Origin: an uncultured Eubacterium sp. | GTDB taxonomy: Bacteria; Bacillota; Clostridia; Oscillospirales; Acutalibacteraceae | Assembly (NCBI GenBank): GCA_900542875.1 | Contig: UQPH01000001.1 | Location: forward strand, 124,001-188,000 | Direction: 5' to 3' | Length of the DNA: 64,000 nt | Part shown: one piece after another, positions 43,080-51,103 of the stretch | How the letters are laid out: every line of letters begins with the position of its first letter | Position numbering within the stretch: position 1 is the stretch's first letter | The notes under the pieces: model-generated | What the model saw: only the letters and a program-made list of their open reading frames with translations | The model's database searches: none | What the model was told of the DNA's origin: nothing | Made by a program: the position numbers and the translations under genes

Positions 43080-43108
43080 TTGAATAATATCATTTTCTTT
43101 GATATAAT
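43080..43108 (+). promoter_or_regulatory. promoter of the GH95-like lipoprotein gene
   Basis: TTGAAT (43080-43085) and consensus TATAAT (43103-43108) are 17 bp apart; the predicted leader is about 16 nt and contains only the ribosome site AAAGGGG. Confidence 0.75.
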
Positions 43109-43130
43109 GTTCTTTGAAAGGGGTATTTTT

Positions 43131-45767
43131 ATGAAAGTTTTTAAGAAATTTTTTGCTCTGTTTATGAGCGCCGCTCTGATTCTTTCCTTTGCCGGCTGTA
43201 CGCCGAAGAAGGCGGATAACGGCCTCATTGACGGACTTTTTTCGGATAAATCAAAGATTTCCTATAGCCTCTCCTATACCGAGCTTAAGCCCGACAAGAA
43301 GAATAAAGTTGAGTCGTGGCGGCAGGGCATGGTGTCTGGCGATGGAATGCAGGGGTTTGTTGAAAGCGGCTCTCCATATGAGGATACTTTTATTTTTCAA
43401 AATATGCATTTTATTATGCCAAATAAAAATCAGCGTACCTGCCCCGATACCTCGAACGAGCTTGAGACGGTTAAGCAGAGTATAGTAAACGGCGAAGATA
43501 TTAAGGATGACGCTTCTTATGATGATGTTTACAGTTATCACCCGGGCGGTCAACTCAGAATTTCCATGGACGGAAAAAAGGTTGATGACTATGTTCGCTA
43601 TACCGATTACCAAACAGGCCAGGTCGGCGTAAGATACACCGATTCTAACGGAACATGGAACAGGGTATCGTTTACTTCTTTTGCCGACAGTGCGGTTATC
43701 ACCAAATTGGAAGCTTCCGATATGGGCAAGAAAATCAATGCCACGCTGTCCTATGACGATTTGTCGAGTATGGCTAATTTCGGAGACGGCAATGAGGTTG
43801 ATTTGAAATATAAAAAAATTGCAAGCGACAATGCGGACAGTCTTGCACTTGTCGCACATTATCCGAGTTACGAAAACAGCGAACTTAAAAACGGCGGATA
43901 TGCTTCGTATACATATATAATTACCGTGGGCGGTGAAAAGCAAAAGGTCACTCTCGATAAAAACATCAAGGAAGAATTTTGTTCAAGCAACGATGGAATT
44001 AAGATTACCGATGCCGACGAGGTCTATCTCATTACGGTTAGCTCAAGAGATACAGAGATGGGCGAGTACGACGAGTTTGAGCAGCAGGAAAGTTACGACA
44101 TTATTTCTTTGCTCCGCTCCGAGGCAAAGCAGGTTGAGGAAAAATACGGCACTGAGGACGGCTTTGATTATGAGTCGGCACTTGAGCGACATCTTATGAT
44201 TTATCAGCCACAGTTTAATTCAGTGAGCCTTAAACTCGAGGACAGCAGTGAAACTAACGAAGCACTGCTTAAAAAGCAAAAGGGCAGTAAGACTATCGAC
44301 GCCGCAACCGCTCAGCGCACATATTACGCAGGCAGATACGCCTACCTTTGCTGTTCGGGATATTCTACGAGCAGGCTTTACGGTATGTGGACGGGCGAAT
44401 TTAATACAGGCTGGGGCAGTAAGTATACCATGGACGCAAATGTAAATTTGCAAACCTCATCCTTAAATTCAAGCAATATGACCAGAACTCCCGTAGGCTA
44501 TGCCGACTTTATTTTGCGGCAGGTTGCCGATTGGGAGGAAAACGCAAAGGCAACTCACGGCTTTACCGATGCAATTCAGGCACCGGTAAATACAGACGGC
44601 GATAAGGCGGTAATTACCGAAACTTGCTATCCTTATCCGTTCAGGTACTGGAATGCAGGTGCTTCTTGGATGCTTCAGCCGCTTTTTGAAACGCTTAAAG
44701 CCTACGGCAATATTCGCATTTCTCTCAGCAGGGAATATGATATTGATTCGCTTAAATCGGTGCTGTCGCTTAGCGAAGATGATGTTTCAAAAATTAAATC
44801 AAGAGGCTTCTTAATGCTGGAAGAGGATATTTTATATCCGCTTTTGCTTAAATCGGCGAATTATTGGGCACAGCTTATGACGCCTGAATATTATACCGAC
44901 AGCGATGGTAAAATTCATTACGAAAAGGGCAAAACCGTTCTTAACGACGGCGAAACATACTGCATTCTTCCGTCGTATTCTCCCGAGAATAATCCGTCAA
45001 ATTATCCCTCACCTTCTGCCGCCAATTGTGCTATTGACATTGCGGCGTGCAGGGATAATATAGAAATGCTGAGAGTTGTAATGAATGATGTTGCACCCAA
45101 CGCCGATTTTTCAAAATGGCAGGCACTCGAAGATAATCTTCCGCCTTATCTTTATGATGAAACAGGCGCACTTAAGGAATGGGCGACTACCTCATTTGAT
45201 GAGAATAATAAGCATAGGCACTTGAGCCATTTGTATGTTGCGTGGCCGTTAAATGAAACGCAGAATAATGAGGAACTGACAAAGGCTTGCATTCAGGCGG
45301 TAGAAAACAGAACGAGCGAAAATGAGGCGTCGCATGCGCTTATTCACCGTTCGCTTATCGCCGCAAGGCTTAAAGACAGGGATATGCTGTCCGATGCATT
45401 GCTTAAGTTGATGAATCATAAAATCAGATATGATTCGTTGATGACAAATCACGATTACGACAGAGGAAGTTGTTATTGTACCGACTTTGCAATCGGTTAT
45501 CTCGGCATTGTAAACGAGGCACTTGTTTATTCCGATACGGGAGTTATTGAACTTCTTCCGGCTTTGCCGACAAGTGGTTTTGATAAGGGCGAACTTGACG
45601 GATTGCGTACAAAAAGCCGTGCTGTTATCGAGTCGCTTAAATGGGACGGCGAGACAGTTGAGGCAAAGATTAAATCAGAGATTGACCAAACGATTACAAT
45701 TTCATACGGCAATAAGTCAGAAACATTAAGTCTTAAGCAAAACGAGACGGCAACAGTTGAATTTTAA
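43131..45767 (+). CDS. GH95-like lipoprotein (alpha-L-fucosidase family)
   Basis: An 878-residue exported lipoprotein: signal peptide MKVFKKFFALFMSAALILSF then the lipobox FAGC. The body follows GH95 fucosidases: GMQGFVESGSPYEDTF, WGSKYTMDANVNLQ, YPYPFRYWNAGASWMLQPL, SYSPENNP (with the likely acid glutamate), HRHLSHLYVAWPLNE, GSCYCTDFAIGYLGIVNEAL and VIELLPALPTSGF. In place of the family N-x-N pair near YTxN, I read D-A-N, and the DGNFG loop reads TDFAIG, so substrate choice or activity may differ from classical 1,2-alpha-L-fucosidases. The ATG at 43131 follows AAAGGGG; the longer upstream frame would overlap the promoter. No neighbouring transporter points to a substrate. Confidence 0.78.
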   Translation: MKVFKKFFALFMSAALILSFAGCTPKKADNGLIDGLFSDKSKISYSLSYTELKPDKKNKVESWRQGMVSGDGMQGFVESGSPYEDTFIFQNMHFIMPNKNQRTCPDTSNELETVKQSIVNGEDIKDDASYDDVYSYHPGGQLRISMDGKKVDDYVRYTDYQTGQVGVRYTDSNGTWNRVSFTSFADSAVITKLEASDMGKKINATLSYDDLSSMANFGDGNEVDLKYKKIASDNADSLALVAHYPSYENSELKNGGYASYTYIITVGGEKQKVTLDKNIKEEFCSSNDGIKITDADEVYLITVSSRDTEMGEYDEFEQQESYDIISLLRSEAKQVEEKYGTEDGFDYESALERHLMIYQPQFNSVSLKLEDSSETNEALLKKQKGSKTIDAATAQRTYYAGRYAYLCCSGYSTSRLYGMWTGEFNTGWGSKYTMDANVNLQTSSLNSSNMTRTPVGYADFILRQVADWEENAKATHGFTDAIQAPVNTDGDKAVITETCYPYPFRYWNAGASWMLQPLFETLKAYGNIRISLSREYDIDSLKSVLSLSEDDVSKIKSRGFLMLEEDILYPLLLKSANYWAQLMTPEYYTDSDGKIHYEKGKTVLNDGETYCILPSYSPENNPSNYPSPSAANCAIDIAACRDNIEMLRVVMNDVAPNADFSKWQALEDNLPPYLYDETGALKEWATTSFDENNKHRHLSHLYVAWPLNETQNNEELTKACIQAVENRTSENEASHALIHRSLIAARLKDRDMLSDALLKLMNHKIRYDSLMTNHDYDRGSCYCTDFAIGYLGIVNEALVYSDTGVIELLPALPTSGFDKGELDGLRTKSRAVIESLKWDGETVEAKIKSEIDQTITISYGNKSETLSLKQNETATVEF

Positions 45768-45775
45768 TAAAAAAA

Positions 45776-45806
45776 GGGCGTACAGATTTTCAAATCCGTA
45801 CGCTCT
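45776..45806. terminator. terminator between the GH95-like and queT genes
   Basis: GGGCGTAC-A-GATTT and AAATC-C-GTACGCTC form a long stem with one internal mismatch and a TC loop, flanked by a plus-strand A run (45769-45775) and TTTGTTGTTTTG on the other side, so it can act for both converging genes. Confidence 0.75.
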
Positions 45807-45826
45807 TTGTTGTTTTGTCGTTCGCA

Positions 45827-46372
45827 TTATTTTGTTTGTTTAGTGGGTTTATAAAAATATTTGTCGATTTTTTTCCCTTTTATTGCATAGTAAAGTGCTG
45901 TTCCGAGCACCGCCATAACGCCGAGTTCTCCGAGACCTACGAGAGCACCCTGCGTAAGAAATCCGACGAATTCAAACGCACCGTCGATAAAGAAATATTC
46001 TATCTCCCAGCCTATGATTACACTGTTAAATACGGCAGGCATAAGCATAGAGAGGAGAGGATAACTCTTTATCTTTACATTACGCAGCAGATACATACAT
46101 ACCGCAGAACCAAGAGTTGCAAGCGAGCCGAATATCATATCGAGCGGGAGTCCCGTTCCGATGTTGTATAAATTCGACACAATGCATCCGATGGTAAGAC
46201 CGGGTATTGCGGCAGGGGTAAACAGCGCCAATACATTAAGTGCTTCGCTTACTCTAAACTGCACAGCCATTGAGGTTGTGCCCGGAAGCAAAAGGTTTTG
46301 TGCATAGGTCAAAGCGGCGTAAAGTGCCGCAATGACAGCCGTCTGTGCGATAAGTTGAGTCTTTTTCTTCAT
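45827..46372 (-). CDS. queT: QueT family queuosine-precursor transporter
   Basis: Substrate-binding (S) component of an ECF-type importer for a queuosine precursor such as preQ1 or preQ0. The 181 residues have about five helices and the family blocks IAQTAVIAALYAALTYAQN, MAVQFRVSEALNVLALF, AIPGLTIGCIVSNLYN and ALVGLGELGVMAVLG. The gene has its own promoter and a short structured leader that could be a preQ1 riboswitch, matching what is known for this family. No queCDEF synthesis genes are present, consistent with salvage. Confidence 0.88.
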   Translation of the reverse strand: MKKKTQLIAQTAVIAALYAALTYAQNLLLPGTTSMAVQFRVSEALNVLALFTPAAIPGLTIGCIVSNLYNIGTGLPLDMIFGSLATLGSAVCMYLLRNVKIKSYPLLSMLMPAVFNSVIIGWEIEYFFIDGAFEFVGFLTQGALVGLGELGVMAVLGTALYYAIKGKKIDKYFYKPTKQTK

Positions 46373-46382
46373 TTTTAATTTT

Positions 46383-46443
46383 CTCCTTAGTTTTGTTTTT
46401 AGAAGCCACCGGAGTGTGACTGGTCAGGATTTTGCGAACTGAC
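46383..46443 (-). promoter_or_regulatory. possible preQ1-sensing leader of queT
   Basis: The minus-strand leader is about 70 nt. It starts with GTCAG/CTGAC (46439-46443 and 46423-46427) around the loop TTCGCAAAATC, and ends with an A-rich AAAAACAAAACTAAGGAG that includes the ribosome site. A small hairpin followed by an A-rich tail that can fold back over a Shine-Dalgarno is the preQ1 riboswitch layout, and queT-type genes are frequent targets. The class is unresolved and the match is not exact. Confidence 0.4.
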
Positions 46444-46449
46444 AGTGAG

Positions 46450-46478
46450 ATTATAATACAACTTTGAAAAAAAATCAA
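46450..46478 (-). promoter_or_regulatory. queT promoter
   Basis: On the minus strand TTGATT (46473-46478) and TATAAT (46450-46455) are 17 bp apart. The predicted start near 46443 coincides with the first stem of the leader. Confidence 0.7.
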
Positions 46479-46487
46479 CTGAAAAAA

Positions 46488-46526
46488 ATAAAAAAACAAG
46501 AAGCAAGCATATTTTACTTGCCTCTT
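46488..46526 (-). terminator. terminator of the patatin-NifX-like operon
   Basis: On the minus strand GAGGCAAG (46517-46524) and CTTGCTTC (46500-46507) form an 8-bp stem followed by TTGTTTTTTT. It separates this operon from the queT promoter. Confidence 0.75.
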
Positions 46527-46537
46527 AATTGAGTACA

Positions 46538-46882
46538 TTATTCGTGGTGATGGTCGCAGTTGGCGTCGCTGTTTTTTATAAGTTCGCCTTTTAGGTATTT
46601 TATTACTGCCATATCTGCGTTTCCGCTGTTGCCTGCGTATATGGTGATTCCGGCTTTTTCGAGAGAGTCTACAGCACCTTGACCGAGTCCGCCGCAAATG
46701 ACCGTTTCAACTCCCATTTCCTTAATATAGCCGGCAATTCCGTGGTGAGAATGCTTGCCCATGCTTTCTATATGAACTCTTTGGATTTCTCCGTTTTCAT
46801 CTGTTTCGTAAATTTTCATATACTGTGATTTGCCGAAATGCTGAAAAATTTTTCCGTTATCGTATGTTACTGCAATTTTCAT
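46538..46882 (-). CDS. NifX/NifB-type iron-molybdenum cluster-binding domain protein
   Basis: A 114-residue stand-alone dinitrogenase iron-molybdenum cofactor domain, with MKIAVTYDNGKIFQHFGKSQ at the start, the VICGGLGQGAVDSLEKAGI segment and a histidine-rich end (ANCDHHHE) that may bind metal. No nitrogenase or other nif gene is present. Such orphan proteins in anaerobes are thought to carry iron-sulfur clusters, but their role is unknown. It begins 17 bases after the patatin gene and shares its operon and terminator. Confidence 0.85.
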   Translation of the reverse strand: MKIAVTYDNGKIFQHFGKSQYMKIYETDENGEIQRVHIESMGKHSHHGIAGYIKEMGVETVICGGLGQGAVDSLEKAGITIYAGNSGNADMAVIKYLKGELIKNSDANCDHHHE

Positions 46883-46899
46883 AATTAACCTGCCTACAT

Positions 46900-47742
46900 T
46901 TATTTTGATAAAAATTCTTTTATTGCCTGTGCGTTGTCCTTGCCTTGCTTATAGCCGAGTTGGTATATCGCTTCGAGTTTTGATGTGTCTTTTTCGAGTG
47001 TGCCGACATTCAGCGGTGCTGTCGGTTGAACGACATATATAAGTCCTTCAGCCTCCGCTTTTTTTACAAAGTCAAGCTGATGATTATACATAATATGTCT
47101 GATTGTTACCGCTTCGCCGATTTTTGGAAATTTCTTAAATATTTTTTGCACCTTGGGAGTAATCGGATTTTTTACATATCCTTTGTGCCTAGTAAGAATG
47201 ACAACGCATTTTTTGCACCCGTCCTCAAAGGCTCGCTCAAGCGGAATCGAATCGACTAAGCCGCCGTCGAAATATGTTGAATTCCCTATTTTTACTCCGT
47301 TTGTAACTCCCGGGAGCGAGCAGCTGGCTTTTAATTCCGGGCATTCGTCACGCATACTTTTCGGGTAAAAATACTCTGCTTTTCCTGTTTCGCCGTTTGT
47401 TGCGACAGCACACAAAACCGTTTTGCTGTTTTCAAAAACATCTTGATTGAGCGGAAGAATATCATATGCCAACTCACCAAAAATCCAGTCGGTGTTCAAA
47501 AAGGAGTGCCCTTTGAGCATATTGCCTGCACCCATATACCGTTTGTCATTTGAGTAATTTATAATGATGTCGTGCTGACGACGATAATTTTTTGCTATAA
47601 ACGAAACGCCGTTGCAACTTCCTGCCGAAACACCGATTACATATTCAAAATCTATTTTTTCGTCCATAAAGGCGTCGAGTACACCGCTTGTGTAAATCGA
47701 CCTGTTACCGCCGCCCTCAAGGACCAAACCGTTGTTATACAT
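46900..47742 (-). CDS. patatin-like phospholipase
   Basis: A 280-residue lipid acyl hydrolase with the Ser-Asp dyad of the patatin family: the glycine-rich oxyanion motif LVLEGGGNRSIYTSGV at the N-terminus, the nucleophile motif GVSAGSC (about residues 38-44) and FDGGLVDSIP with the catalytic aspartate. Close relatives of this short form occur widely in Firmicutes. No signal peptide is seen, so it acts in the cytoplasm or at the inner membrane face. The first gene of a two-gene operon. Confidence 0.92.
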   Translation of the reverse strand: MYNNGLVLEGGGNRSIYTSGVLDAFMDEKIDFEYVIGVSAGSCNGVSFIAKNYRRQHDIIINYSNDKRYMGAGNMLKGHSFLNTDWIFGELAYDILPLNQDVFENSKTVLCAVATNGETGKAEYFYPKSMRDECPELKASCSLPGVTNGVKIGNSTYFDGGLVDSIPLERAFEDGCKKCVVILTRHKGYVKNPITPKVQKIFKKFPKIGEAVTIRHIMYNHQLDFVKKAEAEGLIYVVQPTAPLNVGTLEKDTSKLEAIYQLGYKQGKDNAQAIKEFLSK

Positions 47743-47770
47743 TCATATCTCTCCGATGAAAAATAAAAAC

Positions 47771-47810
47771 TAAAAAATAAGAGCAGTAATATGCTCATAC
47801 TGCTCTTATT
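47771..47810 (-). terminator. terminator between the 89-residue membrane protein and the patatin gene
   Basis: AATAAGAGCAGTA (47776-47788) and TACTGCTCTTATT (47798-47810) form a perfect 13-bp stem; the minus-strand continuation is TTTTT. Confidence 0.8.
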
Positions 47811-47824
47811 CTCATTTGCTTTAA

Positions 47825-48094
47825 TTACTTGTTTTCCGATGCTTTTTTCTTAGGAGCCGACTTCTTCTTCGGCGCAGCCTTTTTTTTAGGTTCCTCTTCG
47901 GCTTTTTCTGCCTTTGCCTCTTCGCTTACATCAACGATTTCAATTTCGTTGTCGCACTCAAAGAATTCGTTATCGTCAAAATATTCGGGCTCTTTCTTTG
48001 CGGTAAGTTTTTTAACTGCAAAATAAACCGCTGCTGCGAGCGATACAAGAGCAACGATAATTGCAACAATTTTAGCAATCTTCTTAAAGTTCAT
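47825..48094 (-). CDS. small single-span membrane protein with lysine-rich tail
   Basis: An 89-residue protein of unrecognised family: a membrane helix at residues 6-26 (IAKIVAIIVALVSLAAAVYF), then an acidic segment (EYFDDNEFFECDNEIEIVDV), then a tail of AAPKKK/SAPKKK repeats. The start at 48094 is set by a strong AAGGAGG about 9 bases upstream; the longer upstream frame would run through the promoter. TTGACT (48149-48154) and TATAAT (48126-48131) on the minus strand, 17 bp apart, form its promoter. The basic tail could bind nucleic acid or the wall; that is only inference. Confidence 0.75.
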   Translation of the reverse strand: MNFKKIAKIVAIIVALVSLAAAVYFAVKKLTAKKEPEYFDDNEFFECDNEIEIVDVSEEAKAEKAEEEPKKKAAPKKKSAPKKKASENK

Positions 48095-48125
48095 AATCTG
48101 AACCTCCTTAATATCTTTCTCTATT

Positions 48126-48154
48126 ATTATAATATTTAACATTTATAAAGTCAA
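48126..48154 (-). promoter_or_regulatory. promoter of the small membrane protein gene
   Basis: On the minus strand TTGACT (48149-48154) and consensus TATAAT (48126-48131) are separated by 17 bp. Confidence 0.75.
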
Positions 48155-48243
48155 CACTAATTGTATTATAAAAATACTATACTTTTTTAATCCTTTGCGT
48201 TATAATAAGGCTGGACAGATTTTTATAAATGAGGCAGGATTAA

Positions 48244-49020
48244 ATGACCAATGCAGAATATTTAGAGGCGGTAGAAAAAAGACATTCACGCAGAGCCTAC
48301 CGACAAAAGCCGCTCGGTTCGGAGATAATGCAAATTATAAAGAAAATGGTTGAAGCGGTTAATAAGGATGCAAATTTGGATTTTACATTCATAGAGGACG
48401 CTACTCCGTTTTTTAAGATATTTTCGGGTAAGTTCAGTATGATAGTAGTCGCAGCTCCCGACACCCAAAAGGCGAGAGAAAGTTGCGGCTATTACGGAGA
48501 GAGTATTGTTTTGCAATGTGTATATCACGGACTCGGCACCTGCTGGGTTTCGGGTACATATAATGAAAACAAAGTATATGAGGCACTTCACCTTCCGAGC
48601 GATAAGCGTATTTATGCCGTTATAACCATAGGTTATGCAAAGGATAAATATTCCTTAGTTGAAAAGACCATGTATAACGCAACGCATAAGAAGAACAAAT
48701 CGTATCAGGATATGTTTGAATTTTGCGACGCCAAATTGCCGGAGGCTTACGCCTATGGTATGAAACTTGTTGAAATGGCACCGTCTGCCGTCAACAGGCG
48801 ACCCGTTCATTTCAGATACGAAAACGGAATTTTAAGCGGATATGTAGATGAGCCGTATTCCGATAAGAGCGTTGATTTCGGCATTGCAAAGCTCCATTTT
48901 TTAATCGGCGTAAGAGCAAAGGGAATTAACGGAAAATGGAGCCTTGACAATTCATTTGAAGAATACGGCGGAAAAATAATAAAATTTACGCCCGATAAGG
49001 CTGAAGGAGAGGACGATTGA
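48244..49020 (+). CDS. nitroreductase family protein
   Basis: FMN-dependent oxidoreductase fold of 258 residues. The start EAVEKRHSRRAYRQKPL is the family FMN-phosphate site (RRSxR type), and YYGESIVLQCVYHGLGTCWV is the second conserved block; APSAVNRRPVHFRY is a repeated half-site, as in the larger putative nitroreductases of Clostridia in which the domain is partly duplicated. The physiological substrate is unknown. The glycerophosphodiesterase gene begins 1 base after its stop, suggesting one transcript. Confidence 0.85.
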   Translation: MTNAEYLEAVEKRHSRRAYRQKPLGSEIMQIIKKMVEAVNKDANLDFTFIEDATPFFKIFSGKFSMIVVAAPDTQKARESCGYYGESIVLQCVYHGLGTCWVSGTYNENKVYEALHLPSDKRIYAVITIGYAKDKYSLVEKTMYNATHKKNKSYQDMFEFCDAKLPEAYAYGMKLVEMAPSAVNRRPVHFRYENGILSGYVDEPYSDKSVDFGIAKLHFLIGVRAKGINGKWSLDNSFEEYGGKIIKFTPDKAEGEDD

Positions 49021-49021
49021 T

Positions 49022-49903
49022 ATGGAAAAAACAGAAAAGAAAAAGCGGTCAAAAAAGAAAAAAATACTTGTTATCGTTTTGAGCATTGTTGCTTTTCTTT
49101 TGGTTGCGACGATTTGTGCGGGCCTCGGCGTGCTGAAATGGTATTGCACTCCCGTTGATTACGAGGTGGTTTCCTCCGCTGAGATTGCAGACAGCGATAC
49201 ATATCTTGTTGCTCACAGAGGTTTCAGAGCGGTGGCTCCCGAGAACACGGCACCTGCATTTGAAGAGGCAGGCAAGGCAGGATTTTCGGCAAACGAATGC
49301 GATATTTACAGAACGACTGACGGTGTGTGGGTGGTTCAGCACGATAAGAATACCTATCGTATGATGGATTTGACTAAAAATATAGAAAAATGCACCTATG
49401 AAGAATTGATGAGCCATAACACCGATAACGGAAATAATATCGCCGATTATCCTAATCTTAAAATTTGCACTCTTGAGGAATATATGCAGATATGCAGTGA
49501 TTATTCTATGGATGCGGTAATAGAACTGAAGGGCGAGAGCAATCAGGAATATTACGGCGAAATAATAGATATGATTAAAAAATATCCCGATGTAAAGGTT
49601 ACATTTATCTCGTTTCAATTCAGCGACCTTGAGGCGCTCAGAAAAGTGTGCGACAATGATTTGATGTATCTTGTGCAGAAGATTGAGCCCGAGGATATAG
49701 AGCTTGCAAAGTCAATAGACAACTGCGGCATTGATTTTAACGCAAATAAGGAAGAAAACTGGGAGAATGACGCACAGATTATCAAGGACTGTCAGACTGC
49801 GGGACTTAAACTCGGCGGCTGGACGGTAGATAAACTTGAGGTTATGCAAAAATTGCTTGATGTCGGCGTTGATATGGTGACTACCAACTGCATTACCTAT
49901 TGA
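49022..49903 (+). CDS. membrane-anchored glycerophosphodiester phosphodiesterase
   Basis: A 293-residue enzyme of the GDPD family that hydrolyses glycerophosphodiesters to glycerol 3-phosphate and an alcohol. A lysine-rich start (KTEKKKRSKKKK) precedes one membrane helix (residues 14-37, ILVIVLSIVAFLLVATICAG), leaving the catalytic TIM barrel outside. Active-site blocks are VAHRGFRAVAPENTAPAF (HRG and EN), ANECDIYRTTDGVWVVQHD (E, D and HD) and MDAVIELKGE. It may scavenge glycerol phosphate from lipids or teichoic acid. The start codon lies 1 base after the nitroreductase stop. Confidence 0.9.
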   Translation: MEKTEKKKRSKKKKILVIVLSIVAFLLVATICAGLGVLKWYCTPVDYEVVSSAEIADSDTYLVAHRGFRAVAPENTAPAFEEAGKAGFSANECDIYRTTDGVWVVQHDKNTYRMMDLTKNIEKCTYEELMSHNTDNGNNIADYPNLKICTLEEYMQICSDYSMDAVIELKGESNQEYYGEIIDMIKKYPDVKVTFISFQFSDLEALRKVCDNDLMYLVQKIEPEDIELAKSIDNCGIDFNANKEENWENDAQIIKDCQTAGLKLGGWTVDKLEVMQKLLDVGVDMVTTNCITY

Positions 49904-49970
49904 TGAATTTTCAAAATTGAATTATTTGTATTTTGTAGAGGGTGGCCGGCGGCTACCCTTTATATAGTGC

Positions 49971-50007
49971 TTGAATAAGTTGTGACTATTTGGTACAATA
50001 TATTGTA
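49971..50007 (+). promoter_or_regulatory. dnaD promoter with overlapping palindrome
   Basis: TTGAAT (49971-49976) and TACAAT (49994-49999) are 17 bp apart. The -10 is the left half of the perfect 14-bp palindrome TACAATATATTGTA (49994-50007), whose core also occurs in the murA upstream palindrome. Confidence 0.55.
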
Positions 50008-50046
50008 TATTTTGTGATTAAATATAACAAGAAAAGAAGTGAGAAA

Positions 50047-51093
50047 ATGCTGTATCGGCTTTTGCCTCTCGGCAAGGCGTGGGAGCAGGGTATGCTTGCT
50101 CTGCCCAAGGTTATCGCAACCGATTATTTGAAACTTGCAAGTGAATATCAACTAAAGGCGTTGCTTATAATTTTGGCTTGTGACGGGCAGGCTGACAGTA
50201 AGCATATCTCAAAAGTTCTCGGCTGTACCGAGAATGACGCCGTGGATTTTTTGGAGTTTTGGCTCGAGGAGGGAATACTCTCCTGTGACGGCGAGGCTCG
50301 TATTTCCCTCGTGACCCAAAAGAGTGAAAGCAGCGAACCCGACGAAAAGAGCGAGAAAAAGTCGGAAACCGCTATTGAAATTGAAAAGAAAATCGAGGCT
50401 GTTGTTTCTAAGGCGGAGCGACCGAGCGTTCCCACATATACTCAAAGCGAGATTGTATCGATGTGCCGTGACAGTGAGGAGTTGACTCTTACTCTTCGCC
50501 ACGCACAGGAGGTAATGGGCAAATCGCTCAGCCATGTGGAGCAGGAACTTATAGTTAATATGGTTACATATTACGGACTTCCGTGTGATATTGTGTTGAT
50601 GATTTTGCAGTTTTATAAGAACGAAAAGGAAAGCGGAAAGGCTATCGGCACCGCTTATATTGCCGCTATGGCAAGAAATTGGAGCGAGGAGGGCATCGTT
50701 ACTCTGGATGCCGCCGAGGAAAAACTCCACGATATAGAGAGAACGGATAATCTTTGGAAAGAGATTATTTCAATCAGCGGACTGCGCCATCGCACCCCCA
50801 CCATTAAGCAGAGAGAGATGATTTCACGCTGGAGTGAGGACTTCGGTATGGATATGATTACCATTGCCTGTGATATAATGAAAGAAAATACCGACAGGCC
50901 GACACTTAGATATGTTGACGGAGTGCTGAAAAGTTGGAAGAAAAAAGGTATATTCACTCCTCAGGCTGTGGCTGATGAAAACAAAAAGCATGAGAAAAAG
51001 ACGGCACAGACGAACAAGCCGTCCATTGACGAAACCTATGATATTGACGACATTAACCGTCGTGCAATGATTAACGATAACTACGATATTTGA
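50047..51093 (+). CDS. dnaD: DnaD domain primosomal protein
   Basis: A 348-residue replication-initiation protein that helps remodel the origin and recruit the helicase loader in Firmicutes. An N-terminal winged-helix part (LASEYQLKALLIILACDGQA, VLGCTENDAVDFLEFWLEEG) is followed by an acidic/lysine linker (about 100-130) and two DnaD C-terminal-type domains (about 145-215 with HVEQELIVNMVTYYGLPCDI, and about 245-310 with REMISRWSEDFGMDMITIAC and RYVDGVLKSWKKKGI). The ATG at 50047 has AAGTGAG upstream; the longer upstream frame crosses the promoter. The dnaC-like gene follows after 10 bases. Confidence 0.9.
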   Translation: MLYRLLPLGKAWEQGMLALPKVIATDYLKLASEYQLKALLIILACDGQADSKHISKVLGCTENDAVDFLEFWLEEGILSCDGEARISLVTQKSESSEPDEKSEKKSETAIEIEKKIEAVVSKAERPSVPTYTQSEIVSMCRDSEELTLTLRHAQEVMGKSLSHVEQELIVNMVTYYGLPCDIVLMILQFYKNEKESGKAIGTAYIAAMARNWSEEGIVTLDAAEEKLHDIERTDNLWKEIISISGLRHRTPTIKQREMISRWSEDFGMDMITIACDIMKENTDRPTLRYVDGVLKSWKKKGIFTPQAVADENKKHEKKTAQTNKPSIDETYDIDDINRRAMINDNYDI

Positions 51094-51103
51094 GGAAAAA
51101 CTT

